Part shown: piece by piece, positions 26,566 through 36,198 of the stretch
How positions within the stretch are numbered: position 1 is the first letter of the stretch
How the letters are laid out: the number at the start of each line of letters is the position of its first letter
NCBI GenBank assembly: GCA_934338065.1
Contig: CAKRGX010000002.1
Span: forward strand, 124,001-188,000
Origin: an uncultured Eubacterium sp.
Lineage (GTDB): Bacteria; Bacillota; Clostridia; Lachnospirales; Lachnospiraceae
Direction of reading: 5' to 3'
Length of the DNA stretch: 64,000 nucleotides
The notes under the pieces: generated by a model
Database searches by the model: none
What the model was told of the DNA's origin: nothing
What the model saw: only the letters and a program-made list of their open reading frames with translations
Translations under genes and position numbers: made by a program

Positions 26566-27763
26566 GTATTTCTTTTGCAATATCACTGATCATCCTATGA
26601 TCTGTGGATATCTTTACCATAGCAGCTCTCTCATAGAAAGGCTGGCGCTTTTCCATCAGATCACGGATATACGCCGTATTCATATTCCCATTGAGAAGAG
26701 GACGGTTCTCGCCTGCCTGAACCCGCTCCAGAATCGTCTCCGGCTCTGCTGTGAGAAGTACAATACTTCCCATGTTTCTCAATTTTCTTACATTTAACTC
26801 CCGAAGAGCCATCCCGCCTCCACATGAAATAATCGCAGGTTTCATTGTTCCCAGTTCATCAATCATTTCCGTTTCTAACCGGCGAAAATAACTTTCCCCT
26901 TTCTTTTCAAATATTTCCGATATCGAACAGCCCTCCTGCCTTTCAATCCACTCATCGGTGTCAATCTCCATACGATTTGACTGAACTTTCAGTTCTCTGG
27001 ATATCGTTGATTTCCCAACACCCATAAAGCCGATCAATATAATATGACGGTTTCCTTTATAAATTTTGTCAAAGATTTCCCTCATTCTCTCATAGGAAAC
27101 CTGTCCCGGAGCAGATATCCGGTGTGCACACCCAAAAGATACTTCGGAACCATATAATCCGCCATATAGACGTGAATCTACCCCTAATTCTCCCATTGAC
27201 ATAGTAATTAACGGGTAATCCGGGTATTGTTCCTTCATTGCTGCTGTCGCTTCCAGCAGGCAGTCTACATCTTCTCTGTTCTGAGGCATGCAGGCTAGCT
27301 TTGCCACATCCGCCCCTGCTGTCTTTGCCCTCTGCAATCGTTTCAGGATAGCTGCCCTGGAAGGTGTCTTTTCAAAATCATGGTAAGAGCCAATGATCTT
27401 TGTATGACCAGACTTGTACTGTGAACTCAGCCGGCGCAGCATTTCCTCATCCCGTGCCACTTCAACATCCACATAATCCGCTTTTCCCTGTTTTAATATA
27501 TCTTCTATCAGAGAAAAATAATCGAACCGGGAACCATTTGGCTCTCCACCCTCCGCTTCGGTACGCAATGTAACAATCAACTCTTTTTCTCCCAGCAGCG
27601 ACTTGAGTTCATCGACAACACCCGGCAGTTCTTTTTCATATCCGGCAAAAAAGTCGACACGCCACTCTACCATCTCAATTGGTAGAGATTGGTATTTTCT
27701 TGCGCATGCCGTAATCTGATCCCGAAGTATTTCTACGATAGGTACACATATCTTTGGTTTCAT
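26549..27763 (-). CDS. aroDK: Fused 3-dehydroquinate dehydratase (type I) and shikimate kinase
   Basis: 404 residues in one continuous frame. Residues 1-230 are a type I dehydroquinate dehydratase: [10 protein letters not shown] with Glu33, SYHDFEKTP with His128, [10 protein letters not shown] with the Schiff-base Lys155, and [13 protein letters not shown]. Residues 238-404 are shikimate kinase: P-loop GFMGVGKST at 245-253, [20 protein letters not shown]. The fusion catalyses dehydroquinate to dehydroshikimate and shikimate to shikimate-3-phosphate; the step between them is AroE, encoded separately at 11131. The start overlaps the peptidase stop by four bases. All catalytic residues I could check are present. 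Confidence 0.93.
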   Translation of the reverse strand: MKPKICVPIVEILRDQITACARKYQSLPIEMVEWRVDFFAGYEKELPGVVDELKSLLGEKELIVTLRTEAEGGEPNGSRFDYFSLIEDILKQGKADYVDVEVARDEEMLRRLSSQYKSGHTKIIGSYHDFEKTPSRAAILKRLQRAKTAGADVAKLACMPQNREDVDCLLEATAAMKEQYPDYPLITMSMGELGVDSRLYGGLYGSEVSFGCAHRISAPGQVSYERMREIFDKIYKGNRHIILIGFMGVGKSTISRELKVQSNRMEIDTDEWIERQEGCSISEIFEKKGESYFRRLETEMIDELGTMKPAIISCGGGMALRELNVRKLRNMGSIVLLTAEPETILERVQAGENRPLLNGNMNTAYIRDLMEKRQPFYERAAMVKISTDHRMISDIAKEILEKCF

Positions 27764-28848
27764 ATAGCAAGCTCCATTTCTGACAAACTCTTTGGTGAAT
27801 GTGTAATATTCTCACATCCTTTTTCCGTTATAATAACTACATCCTCGACCCGAACACCGCCGAACCCTTCAATATAAATTCCGGGCTCCACTGTGATCAC
27901 CATCCCCGGCTGAATGATCTGATCTTCTCTTGGCGAAAATGTTGGTTTCTCATGAATCTCCAATCCAAGAGAATGACCAAGTGCGTGTCCAAAATAATCC
28001 CCATAACCAGCACTTTGGATCACCTCACGAGCAAGAAGATCTACTTCTCTTCCCGTCATTCCCGGCCGGATACCATCCAGTGCTGCCTGCTGTGCCTGAA
28101 GAACTGTCTGGTAAATCTGTCTCTGCCTGTCGTCTGCCGGACCGATTACAACTGTCCTTGTCATATCCGAACAGTACCCTTTATATAAGCAGCCAAAATC
28201 CATCGTGAGAAAATCACCTTTCTGCAATCTTTTGTCCGTCGGCACCGCATGGGGCATCGCAGAATGAATTCCGGATGCAGCTATTGTATCAAAGCTCGTC
28301 CCTTCTGCCCCTTCTTCTTTCATATAAAATTCGAGATACGCTGCTACCTGCTTTTCTGTCATCCCAGGCTTTATGACCGATAAGATTCTTTGAAAAGCAC
28401 GATCACCGATTGCCTCTGCCTGTCGGATATATTGCTGCTCATCTGACTTCTTTACTGCACGAAGATGATCAATCTCTCCCTTCACAGGCACCAATCTGAC
28501 ACCATCTAATCCCGCTTTATCAAACGCTTCGCGAATCTTTTCATAAGAAGAAAATGTCAGGATCTGATCTTCAAACCCTATATTTTTTATTTTTTCTTTT
28601 TGAATCTGTTCAACAACAGGAGCATAGTACCCTTCTTTTCCCCATAAACGGACCTCACAATCCGGACACTCTTCTTTTGCTGCTATTGTATAACGGGAGT
28701 CTGTCACTACCAGATGGCACTTCTCTGAGAAGAACACATAACCTTCCCCTGTGAATCCCGCCATATAACGCATATTAGTTGCACCGTTAAAGAGCAATGC
28801 ATCTATTTCAAGGGATTGAAATATTTTTTTCTGAATTTCTTTTTCCAT
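27760..28848 (-). CDS. Xaa-Pro aminopeptidase / M24 family metallopeptidase
   Basis: 362 residues. N-terminal creatinase-like domain (residues about 1-130, NMRYMAGFTGEGY) and a pita-bread catalytic domain: TMDFGCLYKGYCSDMTRT with the two metal Asp, GHALGHSLGLEIHE with His, VITVEPGIYIEG and GVRVEDVVI with two Glu. It removes N-terminal residues ahead of proline with two metal ions. ATG at 28848 has GAGG eight bases before it and overlaps the yqeG-like gene by 46 bases. Neighbouring efp makes a proline-related pairing that is common in Firmicutes. Confidence 0.92.
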   Translation of the reverse strand: MEKEIQKKIFQSLEIDALLFNGATNMRYMAGFTGEGYVFFSEKCHLVVTDSRYTIAAKEECPDCEVRLWGKEGYYAPVVEQIQKEKIKNIGFEDQILTFSSYEKIREAFDKAGLDGVRLVPVKGEIDHLRAVKKSDEQQYIRQAEAIGDRAFQRILSVIKPGMTEKQVAAYLEFYMKEEGAEGTSFDTIAASGIHSAMPHAVPTDKRLQKGDFLTMDFGCLYKGYCSDMTRTVVIGPADDRQRQIYQTVLQAQQAALDGIRPGMTGREVDLLAREVIQSAGYGDYFGHALGHSLGLEIHEKPTFSPREDQIIQPGMVITVEPGIYIEGFGGVRVEDVVIITEKGCENITHSPKSLSEMELAI

Positions 28849-29363
28849 CTGTTCTTCCTCTTTTCTTCCCGCTTCTTTAACCGATATTCTTTTAAAACAA
28901 TTCGTTCTAATTTGCGCTTCAATACAATCTGTATTTCTTCTTTTTCATTAATCGGTTTTACAAGATAATTTTTTAGTCCAATTCTTTTTGCTCCAAAAAT
29001 ATCGGTAAATAGCTGATCACCAACAAATACCGTATTCTCCGGCCTGGTATTCATTAATTCCATTGCATAATAATATCCCTTTTTTGCAGGCTTATGGGCA
29101 TTAAACACACTATGAACCCCTATTTCCTCATTGAACATATGAACTCGTTTTTTCTTATTATTGGATATCAGACAACATTCAAAACCAATCTTTTTCAACC
29201 TGGCAAAAAGCTTCTTGGCCTGCCCTGTTGCCTCTTTTCCATGCTCTACCAGAGTGTTATCAATATCAAACAAGATTCCACGAAATCCCTCTTCATATAA
29301 CTTTTCATAGTCAATGGCATATGTTGATGACACTGTGGTGTCAGGGAAAAAACGTTCAAACAT
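28803..29363 (-). CDS. YqeG family HAD phosphatase
   Basis: 186 residues. HAD motif I is FDIDNTLVEH, motif II LISNNKKKRV, motif III with HKPAKKGYYYAM, and motif IV FVGDQLFTDIFGAKRIG, all in the YqeG subfamily IIIA arrangement. The C-terminal 40 residues are strongly basic (KKREEKRKNRWKKKFRKKY), which could bind nucleic acid. Some YqeG relatives dephosphorylate phosphatidylglycerophosphate; the substrate here is unknown. It sits between the DUF815 ATPase and the peptidase. Confidence 0.88.
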   Translation of the reverse strand: MFERFFPDTTVSSTYAIDYEKLYEEGFRGILFDIDNTLVEHGKEATGQAKKLFARLKKIGFECCLISNNKKKRVHMFNEEIGVHSVFNAHKPAKKGYYYAMELMNTRPENTVFVGDQLFTDIFGAKRIGLKNYLVKPINEKEEIQIVLKRKLERIVLKEYRLKKREEKRKNRWKKKFRKKYFNPLK

Positions 29364-29394
29364 AACTCTGATTCCTTTCCTATCCTATTTTACC

Positions 29395-30705
29395 TTATTG
29401 GGCTACCGATTGTAAATGTGTAATAAATTGTTCTGCCACACGCCCGGAATATCCACCATTGCGAAGACTCCATGCATTTGCCTGCATAAGCAGCTCGTCT
29501 TTACTAAGCGTTATTTCCGGATACTTCTTTGCCAGTCCAAGAACAATTTCATCAAATGCCTTTTTCTGTGGACGACTAAAGTTAATACTCACTCCAAATC
29601 GTGCAACAAGAGACAGTTTTTCCTGCATCGTATCCGAACGATGCAGTTCATCCTGTGACATATCCGATCTGTCACTCCATGTCTCACGAATCAAATGTCT
29701 TCGGTTGGATGTAGCATAGATAAGTACATTATCCGGCCGCACTTCCATACCACCCTCAATCACTGCTTTCAGATATTTGTATTCAATTTCGAATTCTTCA
29801 AAAGATAGATCATCCATATAAATAATAAATTTATAATTCCGGTTTTTAATCTGTTCAATAATCTCTGCCAGATCCTGGAACTGATGTTTATATACTTCAA
29901 TAAGTCGAAGTCCCTGATCGTAATATTGGTTAAGGATAGCTTTAATACAAGTTGATTTACCTGTTCCACTGTCACCAAATAGCAAACAATTATTCGCTTT
30001 ACGGCCTTCAACAAAAGCCTCTGTATTCTCTACCAACTGTTGTTTCTGTGATTCATAGCCAATCAACTGATCCAGTGTAACATCGCTTGTATGTGTGATT
30101 GGTGATAACTGCATCTCCTCACCATGATGTACCACACGGAACGCTTTGTTTAATCCAAATTTACCTACGCCATATGTCTTGTAAAATTCCGTTACAATAT
30201 CAAACATATCTTCCGCACCCTTTGCTTCACAAAGCTGCTTTGCCAAGGCACGTACTTTTTCGCTTACACTCTTATTATATGTGTTTTCAGCCTTTGCCAT
30301 AGAATGATAGTGAGTAAGAATATCAAAACACTTCACGCCAAGTTTGTTTTCCAAAGAAGTAAAATCGTAATGAAATAAATGATAAAAACAATCCATATCC
30401 TGTTTTACAATCGTGTTTACCGTGCCATCCTTTGAAGCACCAACAGTTTCACAAATAATGCTGAACGGATTTTCATTGGTTGCAAGCAGATAGGCAATAT
30501 AGCACTGCCACAGATTTTCATCAAAACCATAACGAGTTGCCAGATCAAGCAAACGATATATCTGATCGTAGATTGCTCTCACAAGCTGCTCCTTTGTGGC
30601 CCCCTCTTCTTGTTCCGCCTCCTGTAAAATATCACTCAGGTGCATTAAAATGCTGTCCTTTCCTAACTGACCATACATGATCAATCGTGCTGTCTGTCGA
30701 TACAT
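29395..30705 (-). CDS. DUF815 family P-loop ATPase
   Basis: 436 residues from ATG at 30705 (AAAGGAG eight bases upstream; ATG at 30711 is too close). The N-terminal half is helical and uncharacterised. The AAA core begins near residue 205: GYESQKQQLVENTEAF, Walker A LLFGDSGTGKSTCIKA, Walker B FIIYMDDLSFEEFE, sensor-like YATSNRRHLIRE. The pattern matches DUF815 ATPases, which are AAA proteins of unknown role. Its stop lies 31 bases before yqeG and its start 12 bases after the DUF234-type ATPase, so the two ATPases are co-expressed. Confidence 0.85.
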   Translation of the reverse strand: MYRQTARLIMYGQLGKDSILMHLSDILQEAEQEEGATKEQLVRAIYDQIYRLLDLATRYGFDENLWQCYIAYLLATNENPFSIICETVGASKDGTVNTIVKQDMDCFYHLFHYDFTSLENKLGVKCFDILTHYHSMAKAENTYNKSVSEKVRALAKQLCEAKGAEDMFDIVTEFYKTYGVGKFGLNKAFRVVHHGEEMQLSPITHTSDVTLDQLIGYESQKQQLVENTEAFVEGRKANNCLLFGDSGTGKSTCIKAILNQYYDQGLRLIEVYKHQFQDLAEIIEQIKNRNYKFIIYMDDLSFEEFEIEYKYLKAVIEGGMEVRPDNVLIYATSNRRHLIRETWSDRSDMSQDELHRSDTMQEKLSLVARFGVSINFSRPQKKAFDEIVLGLAKKYPEITLSKDELLMQANAWSLRNGGYSGRVAEQFITHLQSVAQ

Positions 30706-30723
30706 TGTCATCTCTCCTTTACA

Positions 30724-32055
30724 TCACATTTTTTCTAAATCAATCAAGTGTATATTTGTCATATTTTTTGCCATAGCTGACAATTCTGACGTAAAACCTT
30801 CTTTGGAAAAGAAATAATAAAAATCTGCTTCTCTTCCTGTCTGCTCAACCTTAGATAAGAAAGCTTCAAAATCACCTATTCCCATCGGCTTGCTGTCCCA
30901 TTGGCAAGTCCCTACAAGGAGTTCTCCCTCTTGCGAATCTGCAATCAGTGGAACAACACCCTCTTTTCCATACAGACTTTCAAATTTTCCAAATTTACCC
31001 GGAAGCCGATCAAATTGATTCATCAATTCCAAAAACTCATGGCAGACTTTCTCATAGGTTCTTTCCACAAGTTCATCCATTTTATTCTTAAGGAAAGTGT
31101 CATAAAACTTATCTGGCTCCATTAAACTCAGCTCTGACATATGCGGATAGATCAGTTTATACCAGAAATACAAAAAAGAATCGATAATGCCGTATAGTCC
31201 CTTTTGTACAATATCCTTTTTCTCAGGCTCATAAGAAAATATCTTTGCTGCCACATCGATCTGCATCAGGTTTTTAATATATACGGATATCTTTGCCCTG
31301 CTGAATCCAGTCCTTGTATGCAGATAATTCAACTTCGGTTTTCCCTCTGCAAGTACCGATAAAATTGTACTATAATAGGGCAGTTCACGAAGTGATGTCT
31401 TGAGGAACCTCTGCGCCTCCCTGTGTAATGGTCCCTTATGGTCTAATATGATACGAACCATATTTTTCTTCAATGCTTCTCTTGGGTTCCAATGATCCAG
31501 ATAGGCAGGCACACCGCCAAATATTGCATAGATCAGAACACATTGCTCTGTTGTGCTATCCGGGAACCGGTCAACCATTTCCATAAAAGAAAATTCTTTT
31601 AACTTGATAAAAGACGTAATACGATTAGAAAGATCTCCCATGTCCTCTACCATCGTATTCTCAACCCATTGGATCGATGAACTCGCAAGAAGTATCATGC
31701 ACCGCCCTGCCGGAAGCTTTTGCACATATTCTGCAAAATCCTGCAAAAACGTCTTATAACCTTTCTGCATCAGATCAAATTCATCAACAATAAAGATTAC
31801 CCTCTCCTGTTCCGCTTTCAACAGGACTTCCTTCTGCTTTTCTTCAAAATACATGATCTGCTCTGTCTGCGATAATTCTCTCGCCTGATAGTAAACATAC
31901 GTCTTATCCTCGATGAAACGACGGATCAAAGCAGTTTTACCAATTCCCTCTCTTCCATAAAGAATAATCATCGTGTTTTCTTTTGCCTGATATGACTGGT
32001 TTAATAAAGCCAACTCTTTTTCACGCCCAACAAACACAATCCCACTCCCTTTCAT
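30724..32055 (-). CDS. ATP-binding protein, archaeal-type ATPase with DUF234 domain
   Basis: 443 residues. FVGREKELALL opens an AAA/STAND-like ATPase with Walker A YGREGIGKTALIRRF (residues about 34-48) and Walker B VIFIVDEFDLMQ. A winged-helix stretch follows near 235-275, and the C-terminal part (residues about 310-435) resembles the DUF234 nuclease-like domain. Such proteins are common in Firmicutes and archaea and have no fixed role. Its ATG overlaps the argS stop by one base, which places it in a housekeeping transcript rather than an island. Confidence 0.85.
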   Translation of the reverse strand: MKGSGIVFVGREKELALLNQSYQAKENTMIILYGREGIGKTALIRRFIEDKTYVYYQARELSQTEQIMYFEEKQKEVLLKAEQERVIFIVDEFDLMQKGYKTFLQDFAEYVQKLPAGRCMILLASSSIQWVENTMVEDMGDLSNRITSFIKLKEFSFMEMVDRFPDSTTEQCVLIYAIFGGVPAYLDHWNPREALKKNMVRIILDHKGPLHREAQRFLKTSLRELPYYSTILSVLAEGKPKLNYLHTRTGFSRAKISVYIKNLMQIDVAAKIFSYEPEKKDIVQKGLYGIIDSFLYFWYKLIYPHMSELSLMEPDKFYDTFLKNKMDELVERTYEKVCHEFLELMNQFDRLPGKFGKFESLYGKEGVVPLIADSQEGELLVGTCQWDSKPMGIGDFEAFLSKVEQTGREADFYYFFSKEGFTSELSAMAKNMTNIHLIDLEKM

Positions 32056-33824
32056 TACATCTTATCCGGTGCCTCAAAGCCCAGCATATCAATGCAAGTC
32101 TCCAGTAGTCTCTGTACAAGTGAAATCAGTTTCAGATAAGAGGCTTTTCGCTCCACATTTTCCTCAGCAAGAATCTTCGTCTCATGATAAAAATGATTAA
32201 AACTTTCTGACAGTTCAAAAATATATTGACAGATTTTGTGTGGCGCCAGCTCTGCATAAGCTGTCTCCATCATGTCCGCAAACTTAGTTAAAGTCAGATA
32301 TAACTCTGTTTCGCTCTTGCTTACCGGAGCAAGTAAACCGGCTGCCTGAGACACCACACCACCCGTTGCCTCATATTTTGCAATCAGTGATTTAATGCGG
32401 ACAATCGTGTATAAGATATATGGTCCGGTATTTCCCTCAAACGAGGCAAACCGCTCAATATCAAAAATATAATCTTTCGATGCCTGATTTGAAAGATCAC
32501 CGTATTTCAACGCAGCCAATCCTACCTTAGCAGCTATCTCCTGTGCTTCGTTTTCCTCATAGTCACGATTCTCTCTCATTTTCTTATACACTTCTTCATT
32601 GATCTGTTCACGAAGCGCCTGCAGCCGAAGCACGCCTCCATCTCTCGTCTTAAATGGCTTTCCGTCTTTTCCATTCATGGTCCCAAATCCAATGAAGTTT
32701 AACTCTACATCAGGCCGTGTAATACCTGCTTTCTTTGCTGTACGGAATACCTGTGTAAAATGCAGGGATTGTCTTTTATCTGCAAGATAAATGATCTGAT
32801 CCGGATGAAATAACTTTTCTCTCTCCACAATAGTAGCCAGATCTGTTGTTGCATAAAGCGAAGCCCCATTCGACTTAACGATCAGACAAGGAGGCAATTC
32901 CTTCTTGTCACCTTCCTGGGCAATATCAACAACAAGAGCCCCGTCACTCATGTGAGCGATGCCATCTTTCTTCATCTTCTCTACCATATCCGGTATATAC
33001 GGCTGTGCATCACTTTCCTTCTTCCAAAGATCAAAGAATACATTCAAACTGTCGTAATTCTTCTTCAGATCGGCTATCGACACATCTAGTATATGCTGCC
33101 ACAAGGCACGGTAGCCACGATGACCATCCTGTAATCTTGCCGTTATTTCCTGTGCAGCAAGCAGGTAATCCTCATGTTCTTTTGAATAAGCACTTGCTTT
33201 AGGATAGATCTTCTCAAGATCGCTGATCGTAAAGGGAGCCTCCTGTGGATACTCCCCTTCATAAGAATCATCAAAATAAGGCAGATCCGGCTGGCAGGTT
33301 TTCACTTCCTGAATAATAAGACCAATCTGAAGACCCCAGTCACCAAGGTGAACATCACCGATAACATGATCTCCCATAAAACGGCAAATACGCTTTACAC
33401 TCTCTCCAATAATAGCCGGACGCAGGTGCCCGACATGCAGTGGCTTAGCAACATTCGCACCACCATAGTCAATGACAATCGTCTTTTGTTTATCCGGAAG
33501 AGAAACGCCAAAGCGGTCTTCCTCATTCATTTTTTCCGCTTGTGCTGCCAGACATTTTCCACTGACAGTAATATTGATAAATCCAGGATTAACTGCTTCG
33601 ATCTTATCAAAAATCTCATCTTGTTCAAGCAATGCCACAACATCATTTGCAATCATAATAGGAGCTTTTTTATACTCTTTTGCAGCAGCCATCGCGCCAT
33701 TACATTGGTATTGGCACAGATCAGGACGATTACTGACACAGATCATACCATATTTCTGATCATAACCTGCTTTTACAAAGCCATCGGTCACCTTTTCTTT
33801 TAACACTTCAATTATCTTTTTCAT
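32055..33824 (-). CDS. argS: Arginyl-tRNA synthetase
   Basis: 589 residues from ATG at 33824 with GGAGGAAATT upstream; a TTG four codons earlier is part of the ribosome site. It charges tRNA-Arg. Visible are the N-terminal Add1 domain, the class I HIGH motif as HVGHLRPAIIGES, DVHLGDWGLQ, the catalytic core with YLADKRQSLHFTQV, and a C-terminal DALR anticodon domain ending LLETCIDMLGFEAPDKM. No T-box leader was seen. It lies between aroA and the DUF234 ATPase. Confidence 0.96.
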   Translation of the reverse strand: MKKIIEVLKEKVTDGFVKAGYDQKYGMICVSNRPDLCQYQCNGAMAAAKEYKKAPIMIANDVVALLEQDEIFDKIEAVNPGFINITVSGKCLAAQAEKMNEEDRFGVSLPDKQKTIVIDYGGANVAKPLHVGHLRPAIIGESVKRICRFMGDHVIGDVHLGDWGLQIGLIIQEVKTCQPDLPYFDDSYEGEYPQEAPFTISDLEKIYPKASAYSKEHEDYLLAAQEITARLQDGHRGYRALWQHILDVSIADLKKNYDSLNVFFDLWKKESDAQPYIPDMVEKMKKDGIAHMSDGALVVDIAQEGDKKELPPCLIVKSNGASLYATTDLATIVEREKLFHPDQIIYLADKRQSLHFTQVFRTAKKAGITRPDVELNFIGFGTMNGKDGKPFKTRDGGVLRLQALREQINEEVYKKMRENRDYEENEAQEIAAKVGLAALKYGDLSNQASKDYIFDIERFASFEGNTGPYILYTIVRIKSLIAKYEATGGVVSQAAGLLAPVSKSETELYLTLTKFADMMETAYAELAPHKICQYIFELSESFNHFYHETKILAEENVERKASYLKLISLVQRLLETCIDMLGFEAPDKM

Positions 33825-33853
33825 AATTTCCTCCAATCAAGCTTATGTACTCT

Positions 33854-35161
33854 CTATTTTAATTCTAAATTTAATTTTGTCAACTCTACAAAATAGTTTT
33901 CAAATGTTTTTCTGCAGCATAAAGGATCATTTATGACAATCCCCTCTACTCTGGTTCCCAGCAGAGAAAACGCCATTGCCATACGATGATCGTCATACGT
34001 TTCAATCTCAACCGGGTGTTCCGGTGACACAGACAATCTATCCGGATGAATCACAATTTCCTCGTCTTTTTCTTCACATTCTATCCCAACCCGCTTCAAC
34101 TCTGTCACGATTGCCCGAATCCGGTCTGATTCTTGTCTGCGAATGTGCCCTACTCCGAATATCCTTGTCGTTCCTTTTGCAAAAACAGCCACACACGCAA
34201 GTGTCATTGTCTGATCAGAAAAATCACTCATATTGATGGTAATTCCGTTCAAAGCTTCCTCCGGACCATAGACAACAATACCTTCTTCCGTATCTTCTGC
34301 TCTACAGCCCATCTTCTCCAACGCGTGAATAAATTGAATATCCCCCTGGGTACTGTCAAAATGAACATGCCGCACCCTTGCCTTTCCTCCGTTGATGGCC
34401 GCCATACCGTAAAAATAACAGGCCGCCGACACATCCGGCTCAATCTGATACTCTCTTGCCAAGTAATGCTGCTTTGGCAGTATCTTATACTCATTTTCCC
34501 CACACTGCTCCATCTGTACACCAAATTCATCCATCATCTTCATTGAGATTTTCACATATGCTTTGGCATCTCGCTGTCCTGTCAGTTCAACAGTAAATCC
34601 CTGCTGGCAAAAAACGCCATTCAACAAAAGAGCGCTCAAAAACTGACTACTTTCATCTATATTTAAATACACTCGTTCACACGCCTTTTTCTCTCGTCCC
34701 AGAATAGTAAACGGGAAACAGTACGGTGTATTCTTATATTCAAATTTAACCCCAAGGCTCTCTAATGCCCTCAATAAAGGCCGCATCGGACGTGCCCTCA
34801 TCTGTTCGGAAGAAGTAACATCATATCGCCCCCCTGACAGAGCAAGCATAGCTGTCAGAAATCGGGCAGCCGTTCCGGCGCTTCCCACGTAAACCTCTAC
34901 ATTATCTTTGGGAATTTTTGTTCCCATTCCCCTAAGGGTAACCTGCGCTTTCTCTTCTTCTACAACAACCTCATATCCAAGTGTCTGTAAAGCTCTCATA
35001 AAGACACGGGAATCATCACTAAATAAAACGCCTTTTAACACACTTTTTCCTTCCGCCAGAGCAGCCAGAAGGAGTGCCCGGTTTGTAATACTTTTCGATC
35101 CCGGTACTGTAATATCTATATCAGGAGATGTTGCAAAAGGTTTCATATGATATCGCTTCAT
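33854..35161 (-). CDS. aroA: 3-phosphoshikimate 1-carboxyvinyltransferase (EPSP synthase)
   Basis: 435 residues from ATG at 35161 (GAGAGGAAATTGTG upstream). A frame open to 35245 passes through a hairpin and is rejected. Motifs: VPGSKSITNRALLLAAL, GSAGTAARFLTAML, RPMRPLLRALESLG, DESSQFLSALLL, and DDHRMAMAFSLLG near the end. It transfers enolpyruvate from PEP to shikimate-3-phosphate. The upstream neighbours make erythrose-4-phosphate, a shikimate precursor. The sequence LFLTAML-like GTAARFLTAM suggests the glyphosate-sensitivity class is not obvious by eye. Confidence 0.95.
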   Translation of the reverse strand: MKRYHMKPFATSPDIDITVPGSKSITNRALLLAALAEGKSVLKGVLFSDDSRVFMRALQTLGYEVVVEEEKAQVTLRGMGTKIPKDNVEVYVGSAGTAARFLTAMLALSGGRYDVTSSEQMRARPMRPLLRALESLGVKFEYKNTPYCFPFTILGREKKACERVYLNIDESSQFLSALLLNGVFCQQGFTVELTGQRDAKAYVKISMKMMDEFGVQMEQCGENEYKILPKQHYLAREYQIEPDVSAACYFYGMAAINGGKARVRHVHFDSTQGDIQFIHALEKMGCRAEDTEEGIVVYGPEEALNGITINMSDFSDQTMTLACVAVFAKGTTRIFGVGHIRRQESDRIRAIVTELKRVGIECEEKDEEIVIHPDRLSVSPEHPVEIETYDDHRMAMAFSLLGTRVEGIVINDPLCCRKTFENYFVELTKLNLELK

Positions 35162-35184
35162 CACAATTTCCTCTCCTCTAAAAC

Positions 35185-35241
35185 TAAAAAACGAGGTTTC
35201 ACCAGGCATAGCAAAAAAACTATCGCTTTCCCGGTAAAACC
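35185..35241 (-). terminator. Hairpin with T-run between tktC and aroA
   Basis: Minus strand GGTTTTACC (35233-35241) pairs with GGTGAAACC (35195-35203), nine pairs with one G-U, around a loop that holds a smaller ATAG/CTAT stem. TCG and six Ts follow (35187-35194 region). It looks like a rho-independent terminator or attenuator for the transaldolase-transketolase transcript, so aroA expression may depend on readthrough. Confidence 0.55.
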
Positions 35242-35256
35242 CCATAAAATTACTGA

Positions 35257-36198
35257 TTACTTACAAAAATCTTTTACTTTCTCATAAATACTATCAGCAT
35301 CCAGACCATACTTCTTAACCAGTTCAACGGCTGGTCCGGATTCACCAAATACATCATAAACACCAATCTTGCATACCGGAGTAGGAGCTTTCTCAGAAAG
35401 CACATCACATACTGCACTTCCCAATCCACCGATAACGGAATGTTCCTCTACCGTAACAACCTTACCTGTTTCTTGTGCCGATGCAACGATCAGATCCTCA
35501 TCTAACGGTTTAATCGTATGAATATTAATCACTTTTGCATCAATACCATCAGCAGCCAGCTTTTCAGCAGCTTCCAGACAATTAGATACCGGAAGACCTG
35601 TTGCTACAATCGTTACGTCTTTTCCTTCACGAAGCACAACACCCTTACCAAGTTCAAATTTATAATCCGGCCTATCATTGATCACAGGCACAGCCAATCT
35701 TCCAAAACGAAGATAGCATGGTCCCTGATGCTCATAAGCAGCACGTACAGCAGCTTTCGCCTCAACATCATCAGACGGAACAATAACTGTCATTCCCGGA
35801 ATCGTACGCATCAACGCTATATCTTCATTACACTGATGGGTAGCACCATCTTCTCCTACCGAGATACCGGCATGAGTAGCACCGATCTTAACATTCAACT
35901 GTGGATAGCCGATGGAATTACGAACCTGCTCAAAAGCACGTCCTGCTGCAAACATAGCAAATGAACTTGCAAATGGAACTTTACCTGTCGTAGCAAGTCC
36001 TGCTGCAATACCCATCATATTACATTCTGCTATACCGCAGTCAATATGACGTTCTGGAAAAGCCTTTTTAAAGATACCGGTTTTCGTAGCTGCAGCAAGG
36101 TCAGCATCCAGAACAACAAGGTTGTCGAACTCTACGCCAAGTTCCGCAAGCGCATTTCCATAACTCTCACGAGTTGCAATCTTCTTTACTTCTGACAT
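35257..36198 (-). CDS. Transketolase, C-terminal subunit
   Basis: 313 residues, matching the pyrimidine-binding and C-terminal domains of transketolase. Visible: VLDADLAAATKTG, HIDCGIAECNMMGIAAGLA, GATHAGISVGEDGATHQ, and the C-terminal VITVEEHSVIGGLGSAV-type segment (VVTVEEHSVIGGLGSAV). It forms the active enzyme with the preceding N-terminal subunit gene, which it overlaps by 13 bases. Split transketolases are common in Clostridia and archaea. Confidence 0.93.
   Translation of the reverse strand: MSEVKKIATRESYGNALAELGVEFDNLVVLDADLAAATKTGIFKKAFPERHIDCGIAECNMMGIAAGLATTGKVPFASSFAMFAAGRAFEQVRNSIGYPQLNVKIGATHAGISVGEDGATHQCNEDIALMRTIPGMTVIVPSDDVEAKAAVRAAYEHQGPCYLRFGRLAVPVINDRPDYKFELGKGVVLREGKDVTIVATGLPVSNCLEAAEKLAADGIDAKVINIHTIKPLDEDLIVASAQETGKVVTVEEHSVIGGLGSAVCDVLSEKAPTPVCKIGVYDVFGESGPAVELVKKYGLDADSIYEKVKDFCK

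Noticed and set aside
29395-32055. Defence or toxin-antitoxin system from the two ATPases
   Set aside because: No nuclease toxin, helicase or effector partner is nearby, and the genes are embedded in a housekeeping transcript.
33825-33853. T-box before argS
   Set aside because: Only 29 bases separate it from aroA; no room for a leader element.
35162-35245. N-terminal extension of aroA
   Set aside because: It runs through a hairpin with T-run and lacks similarity to EPSP synthase; ATG at 35161 has a good ribosome site.
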